From assembly GCF_051020765.1 (NCBI RefSeq), contig NW_027469231.1, positions 248,001-312,000 of the forward strand: 64,000 bases of DNA. The letters are read 5' to 3'. A program made the position numbers and the translations under genes. Shown here one piece after another: positions 1 through 12,765 of this stretch (position 1 is the first letter of the stretch; the number at the start of each line of letters is the position of its first letter). This stretch comes from Lasioglossum baleicum (taxonomy: Eukaryota; Arthropoda; Insecta; Hymenoptera; Halictidae). The notes beneath the pieces are model-generated. The model was given only the letters and a program-made list of their open reading frames with translations. It had not been told where the DNA came from and made no database searches.

Positions 1-3000
1 GTAAATCCGCTGCACAGTATTGGGAATAGAAACGTTAATTCGCGATATGAGTGTTAAAGCAGAAAGTCAAACTGTTTGAAAACGTTACGCATTGGTATAA
101 AGTCATATTCCTTACCGGAATCCCTTCCTTCGGAGGACATGACCAGCTGTATCGTGGGTATTACTTCGTGTTCAGAGCAACAAATTAGTAGACATTTTAG
201 CAGACGGACGGCTTAACTAGGAGATCGATTGTCAATCCGTTCGAGAACGTTACGACCTTCATTGAGGATTGAACGGCTTAGTCAATAACTTCACATATCC
301 TGTGATTCCGAATGTCAAACCAGGTTTTTCTAGAGATCTTCCGCTGAACAGTATTGGCAATGGACAAAAAGTTCACGGATTGGATACTAAAATATAGCGT
401 CACACCCTTTGAGAAGGTTACCCATTGTTATAAAGTCAGGCGTTTTACTGAAGGCGCTACCTGCCGCGAATACCACCCGCCTCATAGATAATATAACTTC
501 GTGTTCAGAGAAAGAAGACAGTATCCATTTCAGTGGCGGGAACTCTGACTTCATGTATGAATTAGAAGATCGAGCGTCAATACGTTCGATAACGTTACCA
601 CGGTCATTGAGAGTCGAACGTCTAAGTCACAGGCTTCACCTATACTGTGATTCCGAGAGTGAAACCAGGCATTCCGGGACTAAGTACGGAGGACAGTATT
701 GGCGGTAGACACTTTAATTCACGTTCTGAAAATTAAGGTTGAAATTCAAGCTGGCGGAAAACATTATCAAATGTTATAAAGTCATACTTTATACCGAATA
801 CCATGCCCGCAGGGAACCAAACACGTTGTTGGGAGTGTCGTGTTTTTGGTTCGCGCAAAAACATATCTCTAGACATTTTGGCAGAGGGACCCCTTATTTT
901 CATGTTTGAGTAGCAAAATCGAGAGACCATACGCTGGAGAACGTCACCACCGTTCATGAGAGTCGCACAGCTGAGCCAACAGCTTCACGTATACTGTGAT
1001 TCCCAGAGGCAAACCAGGTACTCCGGAGTAAATCCCCTGAGCACTATTGGCAATAGGCACCTCATTTCAAGGTTTGAATATTAAGGCAGGCCATCAATAC
1101 TTGGTAGACCATTACCGATAAATGTAGGTTTAAACTTCATACACAATGCCATACCCTCTGAAAGACTGGCCAGCTGTATCGAAAATATAACACCGTGTTC
1201 AGAGGTACAAAGTGGTATACATGTTAGCGTCGAGCACCTTAATTTAATGACTGAATTAAAAGATAGAGGGTCCAACCGTTCCATATCATTACGACCATCT
1301 GGGAGAGACGGACGGCTAAGCTAATACCTTCACGCATACTGCGAATCCGAGAGTCAATCCGCTGTAGACAATTGGCAATGGACACTTCAGCTAACGTTTT
1401 GAATGTTAAAGTACAGAGTCAGACATTTGTCGAGTGTTACATATTGGTATAATGCCAAAAGTGTTACGGAAGACCATACCCTCCGAGAGCCTAACCCTCC
1501 GTACCGAGAGAAGAACTCCGTGTCCAGAGAAACAAAAGTAGTGTTCATATCAGTGTCGGGCACCGTATCTTCGTGTGTGAATGGGAAGATCGATGGTCGA
1601 ACGGCACGAGAACCTTCCCACCATCTGTGCGAGACGAACGGCTACATCAACAGCTCCACCTATCCTGCGATTCCGACAGTCAAACCAGGTATTCCGCTAG
1701 TAAATGCGCTGAACACTTTATCCAACAGACACATTAACTGACGGTTTGAATATTAAAGTCAAACGACAAATCATAGTAGAACGTTACCTATTTGTCTAAA
1801 GTCAAACTTTATACCGAAGGCCTATGCTACCGAGAACCAAACTCGCTCTAGCGAGTGTATAGCATAATGTTCACGGAAGCAAGATAGTAGGCACTTTAGC
1901 GGGCGCACACCTTATTTCCCTGCGTGCAAAGCAAAACCGATGGTCTGACTGTTCGAGAACGTTACCACCTTCTTTGTTAGATGCACATTTACTTCAATAG
2001 CTTCTCCGTACCTGTGATTCCACGTGTAAAGCCAGGTGCTCCAGATGTAAATCCTCTGTACAGTATTGGTAGTTGACACATCAATTCACGGTTTCAATAT
2101 TAAAACACAGCGTCGAGCATTGTGAGAACGATACAAATTGCTATATATTTTAACGCTTCACCGAAGACCTACCCTCCGTAAAACTAACCCTCTGTATCTG
2201 GAGTATAATTTCGTGTTCAGAGAAAGAAATTTGTGTCCATTTCAATGTCGGGTACCTTAATTTCAAGTATGATTTAGAGGATCGAGTGTCAAACCGTTCG
2301 AGAACGTTTCCACCTTCCGTGGGATTCGAATGTCTATATCAATAGCTTCACCTTTCCTGTAATTCCGAAAGTCAAAGCATGAATTCCGGGAATAAATCAG
2401 CTGTACTGTATTGGCATTGGACACCCTACCACATGGTGTAAGTATGAAAGTCAACGGGTAAACATTTGTAGGACGTTACGCATAGATATAGAGCCAAACT
2501 TTGTAGCCAAGGCCTTACCTGCAGTTAATCTAATCCGCTGTATCGAGAATATAACATCGTGTGGAGTGGACGAAATTGCAATTAATTTTAGCGATGGGCA
2601 CCTGAATTTCATGAATGAATTCGATGATCGACGGTTAAACCGTTCTAGAGCGTCACCACCCTCTTTGAGAATCGAACGGCTGTGGCAGTAGCATCACTTA
2701 CCCTACAATTCCGAGAGTCAAATCAGGAATTCCGCGAGTGAATCTGCTGTTCAGTATGGGCATTAGGTACCTTACTTCACTGTATAAATATTAAAGCACA
2801 CAGTCAAACCGTTGTAGCACGATTCCTATTGCTGGAGAGTCAAATACTAAACCGAAGGCCTTGCCTTCCGAGAAGCTAACACGCAGTATCGAGAGTATAA
2901 CTACGTGCTCAGAGGAGGAAACTATTATTCACTTCTGTGACGTGCAGCTGAGCATCATGCATGAACTGGAAGATCGAGGGTCAAGGAGTTCGAGAACGTT

Positions 3001-4145
3001 ACTTGATATTCGAACGGTTATGTCAAAAGCTTCACCTATCCTGTTATTCCGACTGCGAAACTCGGTATCCCGGGAGTCAACCCGCAGTACACTATAAACA
3101 ATGCACGTCTTAATTCACGGTTTGAATATTACAGTAGGGCGTGAACCGTTTGAGCATATTACCCATTGGTATAAAGTCTTACCTTTAACCGGAGACCTTA
3201 CCCTCCTAGAACCTAAACGGCGGTATCGAGAGTATAATTTCGTGATCAGTGTAACAAATCAGTACACATTTTAGACGCAGGAACCTTAATTTCATGTTTG
3301 AATTAGAAGATCTGGAGTCAAACTGTTACCAACTTACTTGAAAGTCGCAGATCTAAGTCAATAGATTGACCGGCCCGGTAATACTGAGAGTTAAACCAGG
3401 TATTCCGGGCATCAATCCGCTGTACACTATTGACAATAATCGCGTCAGTTGAAGGTGTGAATATTATAGTTGTGCGTCAAACCGTTTGAGAACGTTTCCA
3501 ATTGGTATTACGTCAAACGCTTTACTGATGACCTTACCCTCCGCAAGCCTATTCCCCTGTATCCAGGGCATGACAAGGTGTTCAGAGGAACATGCCAGTA
3601 TACATTTCATGCCGGGGCACATTTTTTCATGTATGAATTAGAAGATTCAGTGTCAAACCTTCCGGGAACGCAACCACCACCTTTGGGCATCGAGCGAAGA
3701 ACTGAATAGCTTCACCCTTCCTGTTATTTCTATAGCTAAACCTGATGTAATATATAGTATTCCTATAGTATTCCTGATGTAAATCCACTGAATAGTATTT
3801 GCAATTGGCGCCTTAATTCAAGGTTTGAATATTAAAGCAGACTGTCAAGCGGTTGTTGAACGTTACCAGATGCAACAATGTCAAATGTTTAACCGATGAC
3901 CGTTCCCACCGAACTATAACGCGCTGTATCGATAGTATATCATTGAGTTCTGCGGTACTAATTGGTATATGATTTAGCGACGAGCACATTAATATCATGT
4001 GTGAATTAGACGATTGAGTGTCAAATAGTTCGAGAACGTTACCTTCCTGTTTGAGTGCCGAACGGCCAAGTCAATAGCTTCACGTGTTCTTGGATTCCGA
4101 GAGACAAATCACGTATTCCTAGAGTAAATCCGATGAACAGTACTG

Positions 4146-4295
4146 ACACGGTTTGAACATTCAATATAGAGCGTCAAACCGTTGGAGACAGTTACACCTT
4201 CCGTGAGACACGAACGGCTGAGTCAATAGCTTCCCATATCCTGTAGCTCCGAGTGCCAAGCCAGATATTCTGGGACTAAATCCGCTGAAATGTAT
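4146..4295 (+). repeat. S1 half-length unit, A-to-B hybrid
   Basis: Starts as an A half ('cacggtttgaacattcaa') and switches to a B half inside the shared 'gtcaaaccgtt' box ('ttacaccttccgtgagacac'). The result is a single unit of about 150 bp. This is expected from unequal exchange between the two halves. Confidence 0.78.
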
Positions 4296-4588
4296 CGGCA
4301 AATGTATCGCAAAATGTATTGGCAATGTGCAGAGTCAAACCATTGTAGAAGGTTACCTATTGGTAGAAAGTCTAACTTTATACCGGGGTCCTTATCATCC
4401 GCGATCCTCACGCGTTGTATCGAGAGTATATCTAGTTGTTCAGAAAAAGAAATTAGTATCCATTTCAGTGTCGACACTATAAATATCATGTATGAATTAG
4501 AATATCGATGGTCAAACCGATCGAGAACATTACCACCCTCTCTGAGAGGTGAACGGCTAGATCAGTAGCTTCACCTATCCTGTGATTT

Positions 4589-4599
4589 GGGGGGGGGGG
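4589..4599 (+). repeat. G11 homopolymer inside an S1 unit
   Basis: Eleven consecutive G replace the usual 'ccgagag' in the B half ('tgtgattccgagagtcaaac'). Confidence 0.9.
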
Positions 4600-7500
4600 T
4601 CGAACCAGGTAATCCGGGAGTAAATCAACTGAACAGTATTGGCAAAAGACAACTTACATCACGACATGAATATTAAGGTTGAGAGACCAACCGTCGGAGT
4701 ATATTACCAATTGGTATAAAGTCATTTCTTTTACCCAATACCTATCCTTCCGAGACCTTCACCTACCGTGCAACTCCGAGAATCGTATCAGTTCTTCCTG
4801 GAGTAAGTCCGCTGAACAGTATTGGTAACAGACACTTCAATTCAAGGTTTGAATATTAAAGTATAGCGTCAATTTGATTGAGAACGATACCAACTGCTGT
4901 AAAGTCAAACGTATTACCGAAGATCTTACCCTCTGAAAAGCTAACCCGCTGTATCTAAAATATAACATCGTGTTCAGAGGGTCGTATTACTGTTCATTTT
5001 GGTGTCGAGCACCTTGATTTCATGCATGAATTACAAGATCCGTGGTCTAACAGTTGGAGAACGTAACCACCCTCCTTCAGAGCAGAATGGATATGTCAAT
5101 TGCTCCGCCTATCCAGTGTCATTCCGAATGTCAATCCAGGTAATCCGAAAGTAAATGCGCCGAGGAGTATTGGCACCTGACACCCTAATTCACGGTTAGA
5201 ATATTAAAGCAGGCTGTCAAGCCGTTGTAGAACATTACTTATTCGTGTAGGGTTAAACATCTCACAGAATGCCTAACCCTCCGAAAATCTGACCCGCTGT
5301 ATCGAGAGCAAAACAGCCTGTACAGGGATGCGAAGTTTTATGCACTTTATTGCGGGGACAATAATTTCATGTATGCATCAGAAGCCGGAGGGCCAAACCT
5401 TTGGAGAACGTTACCACCTGCTGCGAGGGACGGACGGCTAAGTCAAGTGCTTCACACATCCTGCGATTCCGAGAGGCAAACTTAGCATTCCAGGAGTAAA
5501 TCCGCAGTACAGTATTGGCAATAGACACGATAATTCACGGCTTGAACGTTAAAGTGGATCATCAATTCGTTTGAGAATGCTACCAATTTTTATCGAGTCA
5601 AACCGTTTACCAAAAGCCTTACTGACGATGAACATAACCCGCGGTACCGAAAGTAAAACATGGAGTATAGTGGAAAATATTACTATAAATTTTAGTGGCG
5701 GGCTCCTTAATTTCATGTGTGAATTCGAAGATCGAGTGTCAATCCGTTCGAGATCGTTACAAACTTCTTTGAGAGTCAATCAGCTGAGTCAAAAGCTTCA
5801 CCTATACTGATATTCCGAGAGTCAAACCTGGAATTCCGGGAATCTATCCGCTCCAAAGTATTGGTAATGGACGCCTTAACTGGCGCCTTGAATACTAAAG
5901 TAGAGCGTGAAACCGTTTGTGAATGTTACCAATTTCGATACATTCAAACGTTTTCCCGACGGCGGGAACTTCTCGAAACTCGTCCGTTTCATCGAGAGTA
6001 TAAGTTCGTGTTTAGAGGATCAAATTATTACACACTCAAGTTACGTGGACCTTAATTTCATTATGAGGAATAAGATTAAGAGTCAAACCTTTCGAGAAAG
6101 ATACCACGTTCTTTGAGCTTGAAACGGTTACGTCAGTGGTATCATACATCCTGTGGTTAAGATAGTCAAAGGAGATATTTGGGGTGTAAATGCGCTGTCC
6201 AGCACTGTCGATAGATACCTTAATTCGAGGAGTGAATATTGAAATAGATTGTTACACCGTGTGAGATCGTATGAATTTATATAAAGTCAAACATTTTACA
6301 CTATGTCTTACCGTCCGAGAAGATAACCAGCCGTATTGAGAGTACAGCTTCATATTTAGAGAAACAAAATAGTATACAATTTAGTGGCGGCACCTTAACT
6401 TCACTTAAGAATTAGGATATAGAGATTCAAAGCCTTGGAGAACGTTACCACTTTGTGTGAGAGACAAACTGCTAAGTCAATAGCTTCACCTATCCTGTAC
6501 TTCACAGAGGGAAAGCCGGTATACCGGGAGTACATCCGCTGACGGGTATTGGCCATACACACGTTAATTCACGGTATAAATATTAAGGTACTGGTTCGAA
6601 CCGCCGGAGAACATTATCAATTAACATAAGGTAATACTTTTTACCCAATACCATACCTTCCGAGATCCTAATTCGCAGTAGCGAGTGTCGAGCTTTGTGT
6701 TCAAGGAAACAAATGTGTGGGCATTTCAGCAGACCGTCACCTCAGTGCCATGTATGAATAGCAAAATCGAGAGTCAAGCTGAAGGAGCACGATATCATCT
6801 TTTTTATAGAGGCGTACGGCCATGTCAATAGCTTCTCCTACCATGTAATGCCGAGAGTTAAACCAGGTACTCCGTGATTCTATGCGGTGCACAGTATAAG
6901 TAATTGACACCATAAATCACAATTCGAATATGAAAGTCGATCGTAAAACCGTTATACTACGTTACCTATTCGTATAGGATCAAACATTCTTCCGAAGGAC
7001 TTACCTCCCGAGTAGTCCAACACGCTGTAGGGCGTGCGATGCATAGTAATCACGGAGAAAAATTAGTATACATTTTATAGGACGGCACTTTATTTTCATG
7101 TATTTATGGCAAAATCGAAAGCCAAACCGTTCGAGAATGTTGCCACCGTCTTCGAGAGTCAAACGGCTAAGTCAATTGCCTCATGTACCATACGATTCCG
7201 AGAGTCAGACAAGGTAAGTAGGCAGGAAATCAGCTGAACAGTACATGCAACAGACACCTTAATTCGCGGTATGAATATTAATCTACAGACCCAAGCCGTT
7301 CGAGGACGGTACTTATTGCTATAGAGTTAAACATTTCTGGGAAGGCCTTACTTTCGAGTAGCTAACCCGCTGTATCTTGAATGTAACTTCGTGTTCAGAG
7401 GAGCAAATTAGTAAACATGTTAGTGTCGGTGGCCTTAACGTCATGTATGTATTTGAAAATCGAGGATAAAGCCGATCGCGATCGTTACCACATTAGTTGA

Positions 7501-8734
7501 GAATCGAACTTCTTAGTTATTAGCTTCACCTACCCTATGATTCCGGGAGTCAAACCAGAAATTTCGGTCGTAAATCGGCAGAACATTGTTGCCATTAGAC
7601 ACCTAAGTTCACGGTTTTAATATGAAAGTAGAGAGACAGTCCAATTGAGAACGTTAGCAATTTGTACATGGCCAAACATTTTACTGAAGACCTTATACTG
7701 CGAATGTCTTATTCACAGTATATGAGAGTGTAGCATCCTGTACCGAGGAACAAATTATTATATACTGTGCAGACGGGCACCTTAATTTCAAGTATGAATT
7801 TGCAGATGGAGGGTAAAACCTTTCGAGAACGTCACTACCCTATTTGTGTTTCGAACGGCAAAGTCAATAGCTTCACCTCTCCTTCTACTCCGTTAGTCAA
7901 ACCAGGTATTCCGGGAGTAAATGCGCGGAACAGCTATGACCATAGACACCTTGATTCACGGTTTGAACATTAAAATTGAGCTTCAAACCGTTGGTTAACG
8001 TTATCGATTGTTGCAAAGTCAAACATTTTACCGAAGGCCGTGCCATTCGCGAACCTCACCCGCTTCATTGAGAATATTACTTCGTGCTTAGAGGATAATT
8101 TTAGTAGACAATTTAGTGACGGCACCTAAAATTCATGCAAGAATTATACGATCGAGTGTCAAAATTTTCGAGGCCGTATCCACATTCTGCTGCACAGAAA
8201 CGGCTATGTCAATAGTCTCACCTATCCAGTGATTCGGAGAGTCAAACCAGGTGTTGCTGGAGTAAATCGGCTGAATAGTATTGCCATCAGACACATTTAT
8301 TCACGGTTTGAATATTAATCTCGTATGAGAAATGACTGTAGAACGTTACCTGTTCGTCTAGAGCATAACTTTTTACCGAAGGCGTATCCTACCGAGAACC
8401 TAATCACCTGTAGCGAGTGTCTAGCATAATCTTCACGGAATCAAGTTAGTTGTCACTTTAGCAGAGGCACACCATATTTCCATGTATGATTAGCAAAATC
8501 GAGAGTCAGACCGTTCGAGAACGTTACCACCTTCTTTGGTAGCTGCAAAGCTACTTGAATAGCTTCACCTATCCTGTGATTCAGGGAATCAAACTATGTT
8601 CTCCGGGATTATAGCCGCTGAGCAGTATTGGAAATAGATACATTTATTCCCGGTTTGAATATTGAAGTAGGGCGTCAATCCGTTAGAGAACGTTATCATC
8701 TTCCTTGAATGTCACACTTCTATGTCAATAGCTT

Positions 8735-9935
8735 TCTATTCAAACCGTGAATTAGAGTGTCTATTGGCAGTACTGTTCAGCGGATTTACTCCAGGAATAC
8801 CTGGATTGACTATCCCAATCCGTAGATCCGTGAAGCTATTGAGATAGCCGCTCGAATCTCACAGAAGGCGGTAACTTTCTCGAATAGTCTGACGCTCGAT
8901 CTTCTTATTCGTAATGAAGTGAAGGTCCCCGTTACTGAAATGATTACTAATTTCTTTAGCTGAACCGAAGTTAAACTCTCGATACAGCGGGTTATTTTTT
9001 TGGAGGGTATGGCCTTCGGTAAATCGTTTAACTCTATACGAATAGGTAATGCTCTACAATGGTTTGATGCTCTGCTTTAATATTACACCCTGAAATAAGG
9101 TGTCCAATGCCAATTATCTTCATCGGATTTACTCCTGGAATGACTAGACTCATAAAATCACGGAACAGGTGAAGCTATTGTCATAGCCGTCCGTCTCTAA
9201 ACGAGTGTGGTAACGTTCTCGAACGTTTTGACTCTCGAGCATGATATTTATACACAAGCTTGTGGTGATCCTGCGCTAATAGGTCTACTAATTTATGTGC
9301 GCGCACACTAAGCAGCACACTTCCTACTGCGGGTTAGGTTCTCGTATGGTAAGTTATTCCATAAAAAGAATGACATTATTTCGAACTGGTAGTGCTCCCC
9401 GACGGTTTGACTCCCGACTGTAATATTCATACCATGAATTAAGATGTCTATTGCGAAGCATGTCATCGGATTTACTACCGGAATACCGCAGATGACTTTT
9501 GGAACCGTCGTATATGTGTAGCGATTGAATTAACCGCTGGTCTATCAAAGATGGTGGTGACGATATCGAACGAATTATTTATTATTCTACCTGTGAATTG
9601 ACGTGTCTATTTCCCATAGTGTACTGCGCATTTATTACCGGGATACCTGTTTTGACATTCGGAATCTCAGGAAACGTGGAGCCATTTATTTAGCCGTTCG
9701 TCTCTTACAGTAGGAGGCAACGTTCTCGAGGTATTTGACCTTCGATCTTCCAATTCATACAGGAAGCTAAGGAAGCCCTCACTGACATGAAATCTAATTG
9801 GATTCTCTGAACATGAAGTTATACCCACCATACTGCTGGTTACATTCTCGGAAGTAAGGTATTCGTTAAAGAGTATGTCGTTGTAGTAAGTGGTAGCAGT
9901 CTCAAACGGTTTAACGCTCCACTTTAATGTTCCTT
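8735..9935 (-). repeat. Satellite S1 array, block 2 (-), about 3.5 units
   Basis: The same 345-bp unit in reverse complement, recognised by 'ttcaaaccgtgaatt', 'cagcggatttactcc' and 'gataggtgaagctattg'-type strings. It is a short inverted island between two (+) blocks. The 214 bp at 8871-9084 are almost identical to 14568-14781, while the flanks show only ordinary unit-to-unit similarity. A unit of the 'acacaagctTgtggtg'-type variant lies near 9250-9400. Confidence 0.9.
8871..9084 (-). repeat. Near-identical S1 tract, copy 1
   Basis: 214 bp matching 14568-14781 with no indels and 5 differences counted by eye (about 98%). Flanking sequence on both sides drops to ordinary S1 similarity. Confidence 0.9.
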
Positions 9936-12750
9936 CCGTTACCATCCGAATACTCATCCCGGAGTATCGAGAGTATATCTTCGTGATATGAGAAACAAAT
10001 TAATATACATTTGAGTGACGGGGCCATAACTTCAAGTATGAGTTAGAACTTCGAGGGTGTGACCGTTCGCGAACGTTACCCCCTCCTATGATATTCGAAC
10101 AGCTAAGTCAGTGGCCGCAGATATCCTGCGTCTCCGATAGCGATACCAGATATCCCTGGAGCAAGTCGGCGGAATAGTATTGGTAATAGACACTTTAATT
10201 CTTGGTTTGAACATTAAAGTTTGTCGTCAAACTGTTTGAGAACGACACCAATTTGTATAAATTCATTCCATTTACAAAATGCCTTTCCTTCGGAGAACAT
10301 AACCCGCTGCATCGAGAGTATAACTTCGTCTCCAGAGAAAGAAAATGGTATCCATTTCAGTGACGGGGCACTCGATTTGATCTATGATTAAGAAGATCGA
10401 ACGTCAATCCTTTCGAATACGTTGCCACAACCTGTGCCAGACGAGCGGCTAACTCAATAGGTTCACGTATTATGCTATTCCGACAGTTAAACGAGGTACT
10501 CATGGAGTAAATCTGCTGAAAGGTAATGGAAATAGACACCTGAATGTACGTATTGAATATTTAAATCGGCCGACAAGCTGTTTGAGAACTTAACCAATTA
10601 CTAAAAGGTCAAACGCTTTACCCAACGCCTCACCTTCTGCGAACTTTAGTCGCTGCATCGAGAGTATAACTTCGTGTCCAGAGAAACACATTAGAATACA
10701 TAATATAGACGGGCACCATTATTCCGTGCATGAATTAGAAGATCTCGGGTCAAACAGCTGCAGAGCTTTACAACGTTCGCTGAGAGTCGTACGACAATAG
10801 CATCGGATATCCTGTGATTCCGGAAGCCAAACCAGGCATTCCGGGAGCACATCCGCTGCACAATATTGTCAACAGACAGCATCTTTCACGGTATGAATAT
10901 TAAGGTAGATCGTCAAACGTTTATAGAGCTATATCTTTTAGTTTTGAGTCAAACATTTTACCGAACGATTTACCGTCCGAGAAGCCTATCACGCCATAGA
11001 GAGTGTCTTGCTTGGAGTTGGCGGAAACAAATTAGCAGCAATTTTAACAGACATGCGCTTTTTTCATGCAAGAAAGGATCACACGTCAGTAAAGCCGTTA
11101 AAGAGCGTTACCACCACCTTTGAGAACAAAACCGATCAAGTCTGTGGCTTCAACCATCCTGTTATTCCGAGAGTGAAAGACGTCTCTTCTATCTTGAAAC
11201 CATATAGGCAATTGACACGATAATTCAGGCTATGAACATTAAAGCAGAGAGTCATACTGTCGGAAATCATTATCAATTGGTACAGAGTCACTCTTTCTAC
11301 AGAAGTCCTTACCTTCCATGAACATAACTCGCTGTATCGAGAGTATAACTTCGTGTTCAGAGGATCATATTAGGAATCATTTTAGTGAATGGGATCGAAA
11401 CATCATGAATAAATTAGATGATCGATGGCCAATCCTTTTGAGATCGTTATCACCTTCTTTGAGAGTCGAGCGACTAAGTTCATAGCTTCACCTATCCAGT
11501 GATTCGGAGAGTCAAACCACGTATCCCGGAAGTAAATCCGCTGAAGACGATTGCCAATAGAATCCGTAATTCGCGTAGTGAATATTAAAATGGAGCGTCA
11601 CACCGTGCGAGATCGGTACTATCTGCAATAAAGTCAAACGTTTCACCGAATGCCTTACCGACGGAGAAGCTAACTCGCCGTATCGAGATATAGCTACGTG
11701 TTTAGCGAAACATATCAGTATACATTTTAGTGACGGCTCCTTAAATTCATGCATGAATTAGAAAATCGAGTGTCAAACCGTTCGAGAAAATTACCACATT
11801 CTGTGTGAGACGGACGGCTATGTCATATATCATGGGGTTGCCAAAGTTAAACCAGATATGTCGGGAGTAAATGCGCTGTGCAGTCTTGGCCATAGACACC
11901 ACAATTCACGGTTTGAATATTAAAGCTGGCCGTCAAGCTGTAGTATAACATTACCTATTCGTGTAGGGTTAATATCCTTACATAGTGTCTGACCCTCCGA
12001 AATACTGACCAGCTGCATCGAGAGTATAACACCGTGCTCAGTGGTACGACGTGGTATACGTTTTAGTGACGATCAACTTTGTTTCATGATCGAATCAGAA
12101 GATCGATGGTCAAATCTTTAGATAGCGGTACCACATTTTTTGAGCATCGATCGGGCAGGTCAATAGCTTCACCTATCCAGTGATTCGGAGAGTCAAACCA
12201 GGTATCCCGGTAGTAAATACGCTGCAGAGTATTGGCACTAGACACCTTATTTCTCAGTTTGAATATTATAGCAGAGAGTCACACCGTTTGAGAGCGTTAC
12301 CATTGGTATACAGTCAAATGTTTTACTGAAGTCGTTACACTCCGAGAGCCTAACTCGCTATATTGAGGGTATGACATCGTAATCGCAAAAACAAGTGAGT
12401 AAACATTTTAGTGACGGGCACCTTAATTTCACGAATGAATTCGAAGATCGTGTATCAAACCAGTCGAGAGCGCTATCAAAGTCTTTGAAAGTCGAACGGA
12501 TAAGTTAATAGCTCACCTATCCTGTGATTCCGAGAATCATTCCAGTTATACCGGAAGAAAAGCCGCTGAAAAGTATTGGCATTTGTCACCCGAATTCGCG
12601 ATTTGAACATGAAGGCTAAGTGTTAATTCTGTGTAGAACGTTACCAGTTCGCGTAGAATCAGACTTTTTACCGAAGACCTTACTTTCCTAGAAGCCCAAC
12701 CCGCTGCAGCAAGTGCCATGCTCAGTGTTCAAGGATGAAAATTAGTAGCA
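9936..12750 (+). repeat. Satellite S1 array, block 3 (+), about 8 units
   Basis: Head-to-tail S1 units in forward orientation. The block begins mid A-half ('taccatccgaatactcatc', matching the usual 'taccttccgagaacctaac') and ends in the A half at 'attagtagcattt', where the array flips. The unit at about 11550-11760 belongs to a variant also seen at 21340-21550, marked by 'cgtcacaccgtg' and 'aaattcatgcatgaatta'. A variant with 'tggccgtcaagc' and 'ataacaccgtg' lies near 11920-12060. No gene is seen. Confidence 0.9.
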
Positions 12751-12765
12751 TTTGCTCCAGGAATA
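12735..12765. other. S1 orientation junction (+/-), shared copy 1
   Basis: Forward 'attagtagca' runs into reverse 'tttgctccaggaatacatgg' with an overlap of about 4 bp ('attt') common to both phases. The same join occurs near 37040. Confidence 0.88.

Larger units (their letters stand above)
1..8734 (+). repeat. Satellite S1 array, block 1 (+), about 25 units
   Basis: Head-to-tail units of about 345 bp. The landmark 'ttggcaatagacacc' and its variants recurs near 702, 1048, 1375, 1725, 2069 and 2412, and so on through the block. Each unit is an A half (starts near 'ttcacggtttgaatatt') followed by a B half (starts near 'tttcatgtatgaatta'). Both halves carry the box caaaccgttYgagaacgtta. Units are diverged by substitutions with few indels. 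Several monomer variants are mixed, including a class with 'gaatagcaaaatcgagag' and 'gtcgcacagct' near 780-1000, 1800-2000, 6600-6850 and 8400-8560. No gene is seen. Short open frames are chance products of the repeat. Confidence 0.93.

Noticed and set aside
409..708. Open frames of 60-110 codons recurring in S1, with similar predicted peptides in many units (around SENLTRCIES and MYELEDR)
   Set aside because: The S1 consensus happens to have one frame with few stops. The peptides recur because the DNA repeats. Starts, stops and frame differ from unit to unit and there is no sign of codon-level constraint.
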